Positions 6,198 through 10,104 of a stretch of DNA of 10,104 nucleotides are shown in pieces; position 1 is the stretch's first letter; each line of letters begins with the position of its first letter. Under the pieces are notes generated by a model. The model saw only the letters and a list, made by a program, of their open reading frames with translations, ran no database searches and was not told the DNA's origin. The stretch lies in the NCBI GenBank assembly GCA_012797725.1, contig JAAZON010000330.1, positions 1 through 10,104 on the forward strand, given 5' to 3'. Source of the DNA: SAR324 cluster bacterium. Lineage in GTDB: Bacteria > Bdellovibrionota > UBA2361 > JAAZON01. The position numbers and the translations under genes were made by a program.

Positions 6198-6212
6198 GTC
6201 AGATTTCAGGCT

Positions 6213-7754
6213 TTATTCCCACTCAATAGTAGAAGGTGGTTTGCTTGATATATCCAAAACTACTCTGTTCACTCCCTTCACTTCATTGATAATTCGATTA
6301 CTCACCCGTCTCAACAAATCTTCAGGAAGGTATGCCCAATCGGCTGTCATTCCATCTTCTGAAACAACGGCTCTGATAGCTATGCTCTGCTCATAAGTTC
6401 GATCGTCTCCCATTACGCCAACTGATTGCACGGGAAGCAGCACTGCAAAACTCTGCCATAGCTGAGTGTAAAGCCCGGCAGCTCTTATCTCTTCAAGCAA
6501 CACTGCATCCGCATTTCGTAAAATCTCAAGTTTTGGCTCGGAGATCTCCCCCAAAAGCCTGACTGCAAGACCTGGGCCCGGAAAGGGCTGGCGCTGCAAG
6601 ATCTGATCTGGAACTCCAAGTTCTCGCCCAACCTTTCGCACCTCATCTTTGAAAAGCTCTCTCAACGGCTCAATTAGTGACAGCTTCATATGCCGAGGAA
6701 GCCCTCCTACATTATGATGACTTTTAATAGTAGCAGAAGGACCTCGTACGGAGACACTTTCAATTACATCAGGATAAAGAGTTCCTTGCACTAAATGAGT
6801 AACACCGGGAATCTTACTAGCTGCTTCATCAAAGACTTCTATGAACTTATGGCCAATAATGGTCCGCTTCTTCTCAGGATCCGATACTCCTTCAAGTGCC
6901 GAGAGGAAGTCTGCGGAAGCATCCACATATTGCACTTGAAGACCAAGTCCACTATCTCCAAGTAGATTCTTAACCTCTTCGGCTTCGTTCTTTCGAATCA
7001 ATCCATTATCCACAAAAATGCAATGCAATCGCTTTCCTATTGCTCGATCCACAAGAACCGCGGCCACACTAGAATCAACGCCGCCACTTAAGGCGCAGAT
7101 TACATTTCCAGAATTAGGTATTTCTGCTTTTAACGCTTTCACGGTTCGATCAACAAAGCTGCCCGGATCCCAATTCTTTGGTGCTTTTGCAATTCCAAAG
7201 AGAAAGTTCGATAAAATATCCCTTCCTCTTGGAGTATGGATTACTTCAGGATGAAATTGCACAGCGTACATTCTATCAGTTGCATTCCCGATAGCAGCTA
7301 TTGGAGAGCCTGAACTTTTAGCTAAACAAACAAAACCTTTAGGCATTTTAACGACATGGTCTCCATGACTCATCCAAACATGGATAGATTCTCCGCAGGA
7401 AAACCCTCTGAAGAGGTCAGAGTTATCCTGCACTTCAACTAATGCATGGCCATACTCTCTGCTTTCTCCTTGACCCAAGCCTCCTCCAAGACAATGGGTC
7501 ATCAGTTGCATTCCATAGCAGACACCAAGCATAGGAAGTTTGCATTGAAACCATGCTGGATTAAAGCGTGGCGCATCAGCTCCCAGCACACTTGCTGGAC
7601 CACCTGAGAGAATAATTGCCGAATAATTATTCAAATCAAGAGTTTCAGGATCAATTGTGCAAGGTTTGATTTCACTGTAAACACTACATTCCCTCACTCT
7701 GCGAGCAATTAGTTGGGTGTACTGCGAACCAAAATCCAATACTAGAACAGACAT
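6213..7754 (-). CDS. guaA: GMP synthase (glutamine-hydrolysing)
   Basis: 513 residues, close to the usual length of single-chain bacterial GMP synthetase, which converts XMP, ATP and glutamine to GMP in the cytoplasm. The N-terminal class I amidotransferase has GVCYGMQLM (77-85) with nucleophile Cys79, and the His168/Glu170 pair in VQFHPEV. The ATP-pyrophosphatase domain has the PP-loop SGGVDSS (223-229) and LVQGTLYPDVIES (321-333). The dimerisation/XMP-binding domain has RQPFPGPGLAVRL (388-400) and ends in the family-typical PPSTIEWE. All catalytic residues are present. The ATG at 7752-7754 shares one base with the der stop (TAATG), and GAGGGGG inside the end of der lies four bases upstream, indicating coupled translation. 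It is the last gene of the operon. Linkage to rnc and der rather than guaB is unusual in my experience. Confidence 0.98.
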   Translation of the reverse strand: MSVLVLDFGSQYTQLIARRVRECSVYSEIKPCTIDPETLDLNNYSAIILSGGPASVLGADAPRFNPAWFQCKLPMLGVCYGMQLMTHCLGGGLGQGESREYGHALVEVQDNSDLFRGFSCGESIHVWMSHGDHVVKMPKGFVCLAKSSGSPIAAIGNATDRMYAVQFHPEVIHTPRGRDILSNFLFGIAKAPKNWDPGSFVDRTVKALKAEIPNSGNVICALSGGVDSSVAAVLVDRAIGKRLHCIFVDNGLIRKNEAEEVKNLLGDSGLGLQVQYVDASADFLSALEGVSDPEKKRTIIGHKFIEVFDEAASKIPGVTHLVQGTLYPDVIESVSVRGPSATIKSHHNVGGLPRHMKLSLIEPLRELFKDEVRKVGRELGVPDQILQRQPFPGPGLAVRLLGEISEPKLEILRNADAVLLEEIRAAGLYTQLWQSFAVLLPVQSVGVMGDDRTYEQSIAIRAVVSEDGMTADWAYLPEDLLRRVSNRIINEVKGVNRVVLDISSKPPSTIEWE

Positions 7755-9121
7755 TAATCCCCCTCTTTCTTTGACGGCTTCTTTCGTAGCATGATTTTTA
7801 CATCACTACCCTCAAAAGGGAACTCATCCCTTAAAAAGCTTCGTAAATATCGAACATATGAGTCAGGAATTCGCCTTGGCTTGCTTACAAACAACACAAA
7901 GGTTGGTGGGGCCACTCCTGCTTGAGTCGCATAATAAAGCTTTGGAGCTGAGCCCTTAACTACAGGCGGAGGAGTTCTTCGAAAGGCCTCTTGAAAGATT
8001 CTGGTGACCTGTGGTGTTGGGATCCTCTCATTGGCCAGACGGAAAACAGTGGATGCTTTCTTAAGGACTGAACTACATCGCTTCCCTGTTTTTGCGGAGA
8101 CGAAAATTATCGGTGCATATGCTGTATACTTAAAGGCATTTTTGACATTATCCTCGAATTCCTTTGCTGTTTTATGATCCTTTTCAATCAGATCCCACTT
8201 GTTCATTGCAATCACCAAAGCTCTTCCCCTCTCATGGGCCAAATTTGCAATCTTTTTATCATGGTCAGAAGGAACGCCGTCTTGGGCATCGAGAACTAAA
8301 ATCGCTACGTCACAGTCAGAAAGCGCTTTTAAGGCTCTTAGGTTTGCATATCTTTCAATCGTTGCGTCTTCAACCTTAGCCTTTCTCCTCAAACCGGCAG
8401 TGTCCACGATCACATAATCCTTGCCTTCATATTGAAAGTGCACATCGATGCTGTCTCTGGTTGTCCCCGCTACCGGTGAAGTGACCAGACGCTCTTTGCC
8501 TAAGAGCTGATTAACAAAGGTGGATTTTCCAACATTCGGGCGACCTACTACTGCAATCTTAATAGGATTTTCCTTTTGATCACCTTCTGGCGGACAGTCC
8601 TCTTTAGTGTCAAGGATTGGCCTCAGGAGCCTATTCATTTTCTTGACCAACTCAAGAATTCCTATTCCCTTCGAAGCGCTAATGCATATAAAATCCTCTA
8701 TTCCAAGAGCATAAAACTCTGCTGATGCGTTTATTGTAAGTTGTTTCTCACATTTATTAACGCACCAAACTACCGGCTTTTTCGAGCGCCGCAACAAATC
8801 CACTACTTCATCATCTTTAGGATGCAGTCCAACAAGTCCGTCAAAGAGAACTAGAACTAAGTCGGCTTCATCAATCGCCAGCTCTGCCTGAGCTCGCACT
8901 ATATCCGTAAAAGGTGAATCTTCTTCACCAATTATTCCACCTGTATCAATGAGCGTGAATGGAAAATCAAAACGTTCGACTAGTGTATATGCTCGGTCTC
9001 TAGTCACGCCGGGCTCGTCCTCAACTATACTCAAACGCTTTCCGGCAAGGGCATTAAAAAGAGTAGATTTTCCCACATTTGTCCGCCCAACAATCGCGAT
9101 AGTCGGAAGCTTGCGTGTCAT
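7754..9121 (-). CDS. der: Ribosome-assembly GTPase Der (EngA)
   Basis: 455 residues from the chosen ATG at 9121. Der is a tandem-domain GTPase needed for 50S subunit maturation. Domain 1 has the P-loop GRTNVGKS (12-19), switch segment PGVTRD (37-42), DTGG (59-62) and G4 motif NKCE (122-125). Domain 2 has GRPNVGKS (193-200), AGTTRD (218-223), DTAG (240-243) and NKWD (307-310). A KH-like domain ends the protein (about 365-446), with PPPVVKG and the strand PPTFVLFVSKP, then a lysine-rich tail. The G4 Asp is Glu in domain 1, a substitution I recall from some Der proteins, which may weaken guanine specificity. A longer frame begins at TTG 9124, but AGGAG at 9127-9131 is five bases from the ATG and only two from the TTG. 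The ATG also forms a one-base overlap with the rnc stop (TGATG), so 9121 is preferred. Confidence 0.97.
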   Translation of the reverse strand: MTRKLPTIAIVGRTNVGKSTLFNALAGKRLSIVEDEPGVTRDRAYTLVERFDFPFTLIDTGGIIGEEDSPFTDIVRAQAELAIDEADLVLVLFDGLVGLHPKDDEVVDLLRRSKKPVVWCVNKCEKQLTINASAEFYALGIEDFICISASKGIGILELVKKMNRLLRPILDTKEDCPPEGDQKENPIKIAVVGRPNVGKSTFVNQLLGKERLVTSPVAGTTRDSIDVHFQYEGKDYVIVDTAGLRRKAKVEDATIERYANLRALKALSDCDVAILVLDAQDGVPSDHDKKIANLAHERGRALVIAMNKWDLIEKDHKTAKEFEDNVKNAFKYTAYAPIIFVSAKTGKRCSSVLKKASTVFRLANERIPTPQVTRIFQEAFRRTPPPVVKGSAPKLYYATQAGVAPPTFVLFVSKPRRIPDSYVRYLRSFLRDEFPFEGSDVKIMLRKKPSKKEGD

Positions 9122-9939
9122 CAATTCTCCTTTTGGTTATCGAGCTCATGACATAGACAGTCATCCTTCTTGAAACTGCACTCTTCTTCTTTGTTTTTAG
9201 CACTCATTAATGACTGGAGGGCTTCTGCAGCCGCTGCTTGTTGAGAGCCTTTCTTGCTAGAGGCGCGTCCTCGTCCCTTGCATTCCCCATTTATTAGAAC
9301 AGAACTAACGAAGGTCGGTGCATGCTCAGGACCTTCAACAAGATCGAGCAAATATTCTGGAGCTCCTAGCCCAAGGGTATGAAGATATTCCTGGAGTTCG
9401 GTCTTGGGATCAACAGGCTTGACACACTTAACACGTTTTTCAAAAAGCTTCTTTGCCGACTTAAGAGCCTCCTCATAACCAGACTCCCTATAAATTGCGC
9501 CAAAAATTGCTTCGACGACATCTGCCAGAATCGAAGGCCTCTCTGCACCTCCATTTGCAAGCTCACCTCGGCTCAGTCGTATAAAAGGCCCAATATTAAT
9601 CTCTCGAGCCAAAGATGCAAGTGAGCTTGTATTAACTAAAGCTGCACGCATTTTGGAGAGATCCCCTTCTTTAAGATCCGGATTAAGATCAAGAAGCATG
9701 TGTGCAACAGCAAGATCAAGAACTGCGTCCCCAAGAAACTCAAGCCTTTCGTAATCACCTGAAGCTCCCCCTACGTGAAGAGAGCGGTGGGTCAGAGCCC
9801 TTTTAAGCCAATTTATATCTAGAAACTTATATTGAAGCTTGGCCTCAAGCTCTTCATATTCCTGTTTTTCTGGAACCAACGCATTTATATCTTCATTTGA
9901 ATCAATGACGCCTTTATTTTCTTCACCCTCAAGAGACAT
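9121..9939 (-). CDS. rnc: Ribonuclease III
   Basis: 272 residues from the chosen ATG. It is a cytoplasmic double-strand-specific endoribonuclease for rRNA precursor and mRNA processing. An acidic 30-residue N-terminal extension precedes the RNase III domain, with the signature ERLEFLGDAVL (64-74; Glu67, Asp71) and the second metal-binding segment ADVVEAIFGAIY (139-150; Asp140, Glu143). The double-stranded-RNA-binding domain follows (about 178-247), with PKTELQEYLH and the basic KKGSQQAAAAEAL helix. A tail beyond it is cysteine-rich (Cys254, Cys261, Cys263, His264), which is not usual. A GTG at 9948 extends the frame by three codons, but AAGAGGTG at 9946-9953 fits as the ribosome site for ATG 9939 (six-base spacing) and contains that GTG, so 9939 is preferred. 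First gene of the rnc-der-guaA unit. Confidence 0.96.
   Translation of the reverse strand: MSLEGEENKGVIDSNEDINALVPEKQEYEELEAKLQYKFLDINWLKRALTHRSLHVGGASGDYERLEFLGDAVLDLAVAHMLLDLNPDLKEGDLSKMRAALVNTSSLASLAREINIGPFIRLSRGELANGGAERPSILADVVEAIFGAIYRESGYEEALKSAKKLFEKRVKCVKPVDPKTELQEYLHTLGLGAPEYLLDLVEGPEHAPTFVSSVLINGECKGRGRASSKKGSQQAAAAEALQSLMSAKNKEEECSFKKDDCLCHELDNQKEN
9127..9131 (-). promoter_or_regulatory. Shine-Dalgarno deciding the der start
   Basis: AGGAG on the minus strand within the last codons of rnc, five bases before the ATG at 9121 and two before the TTG at 9124. It supports the ATG and coupling of der to rnc translation. Confidence 0.8.
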
Positions 9940-9945
9940 AAGCTG

Positions 9946-9953
9946 CACCTCTT
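9946..9953 (-). promoter_or_regulatory. Shine-Dalgarno deciding the rnc start
   Basis: AAGAGGTG on the minus strand ends six bases before the ATG at 9939. The GTG of the longer frame is part of this motif and has no ribosome site of its own. Confidence 0.65.
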
Positions 9954-9964
9954 AACATTTATCA

Positions 9965-9992
9965 ATTATATTTGGGAAAATTTTTTTATCGA
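9965..9992 (-). promoter_or_regulatory. Candidate sigma70-type promoter of rnc-der-guaA
   Basis: A perfect TATAAT (9965-9970) with TCGATA (9987-9992, four of six to TTGACA) at a 16-base spacing. The spacer holds seven A then four T, consistent with flexible AT-rich DNA. Transcription would start near 9958, about 20 bases before the rnc ATG, a short leader that still includes the Shine-Dalgarno. The promoter overlaps the end of the open frame to the right, so rnc may also be read from upstream. Confidence 0.45.
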
Positions 9993-10103
9993 GGAGGGCT
10001 CAAAATCTGATTCTCTACGTAGTCTGCTTGCACGCTTTTTTAACTTGGGCTTGCCAGAAGAACACGCATAATTGAGAGCTATGTGATATATTACTCCTCT
10101 CCC
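9966..10103 (-). CDS. Possible 3' end of a small basic protein (partial, runs off the window)
   Basis: A minus-strand frame open to the right edge ends with TAA at 9966-9968, 26 bases before the rnc ATG. Its 45 residues include the strongly basic KPKLKKRASRLRRESDFE, then a short polar tail. No ATG, GTG or TTG start is visible in this frame inside the window, so it would be the end of a gene beginning outside. Another frame on this strand is also open for part of the stretch, so chance is possible. Not recognised. Confidence 0.3.
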   Translation of the reverse strand, partial: GRGVIYHIALNYACSSGKPKLKKRASRLRRESDFEPSSIKKFSQI

Positions 10104-10104
10104 C

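Larger units (their letters stand above)
5656..6212. other. 557-base stretch without an intact gene
   Basis: This lies between the convergent ends of the GGDEF-like gene and guaA. It contains short overlapping open frames on both strands, none with both a convincing ribosome site and a recognisable complete product. It also holds an interrupted minus-strand coding remnant (5737-6115), a strong plus-strand hairpin (5969-5996), a perfect ten-base palindrome CCCCCGGGGG at 5823-5832, and a weak terminator for guaA (6157-6197). I saw no tRNA-like arm, rRNA, CRISPR repeat or insertion-sequence end. No good intrinsic terminator for the GGDEF-like gene was found. Confidence 0.6.

Overview
The window looks like bacterial chromosome, moderately AT-rich by eye, with densely packed genes and use of ATG, GTG and TTG starts. 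The gene set (a hybrid histidine kinase, a GGDEF-like protein, and housekeeping genes rnc, der, guaA and apt) suggests a free-living, probably Gram-negative bacterium, possibly a deltaproteobacteria-like or related uncultured lineage. That placement is weak: no rRNA or other lineage marker is present.

Left part (1-3338). A few codons of a plus-strand gene end at 70, one base before the stop of a convergent membrane-anchored hybrid histidine kinase (72-2009, minus). Its C-terminal receiver has lost the acidic metal-binding pair. Divergent from the kinase is apt (2136-2651, plus), adenine phosphoribosyltransferase, with a candidate promoter, a symmetrical candidate operator and a candidate terminator. 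A small soluble GAF-domain protein (2721-3338, minus) converges on apt.

Centre (3339-6212). A 259-base divergent region holds overlapping outward promoter candidates for the GAF gene and for a 685-residue protein on the plus strand (3598-5655). I read that protein as two diverged GGDEF (diguanylate-cyclase-like) domains in one soluble chain, the first split by a large helical insertion. This is the most interesting object here. It is followed by a 557-base stretch with no intact gene, which holds interrupted minus-strand reading frames (one weakly like the C-terminus of primase DnaG) and a strong plus-strand hairpin.

Right part (6213-10104). A minus-strand operon rnc-der-guaA encodes RNase III, the ribosome-assembly GTPase Der and GMP synthetase. 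Both junctions are one-base stop/start overlaps (TGATG and TAATG) with Shine-Dalgarno sequences inside the upstream gene, so translation is probably coupled. These overlaps and ribosome sites favour later starts for der (9121) and rnc (9939) than the longest open frames. A candidate promoter with a perfect TATAAT lies just upstream of rnc, overlapping the end of an open frame that runs off the right edge.

Functional picture: the right side makes RNA-processing, ribosome-assembly and purine-synthesis enzymes, with apt adding purine salvage. The left and centre hold signalling proteins (GAF kinase, GAF protein, GGDEF-like protein). Their proximity suggests, but does not show, a shared pathway.
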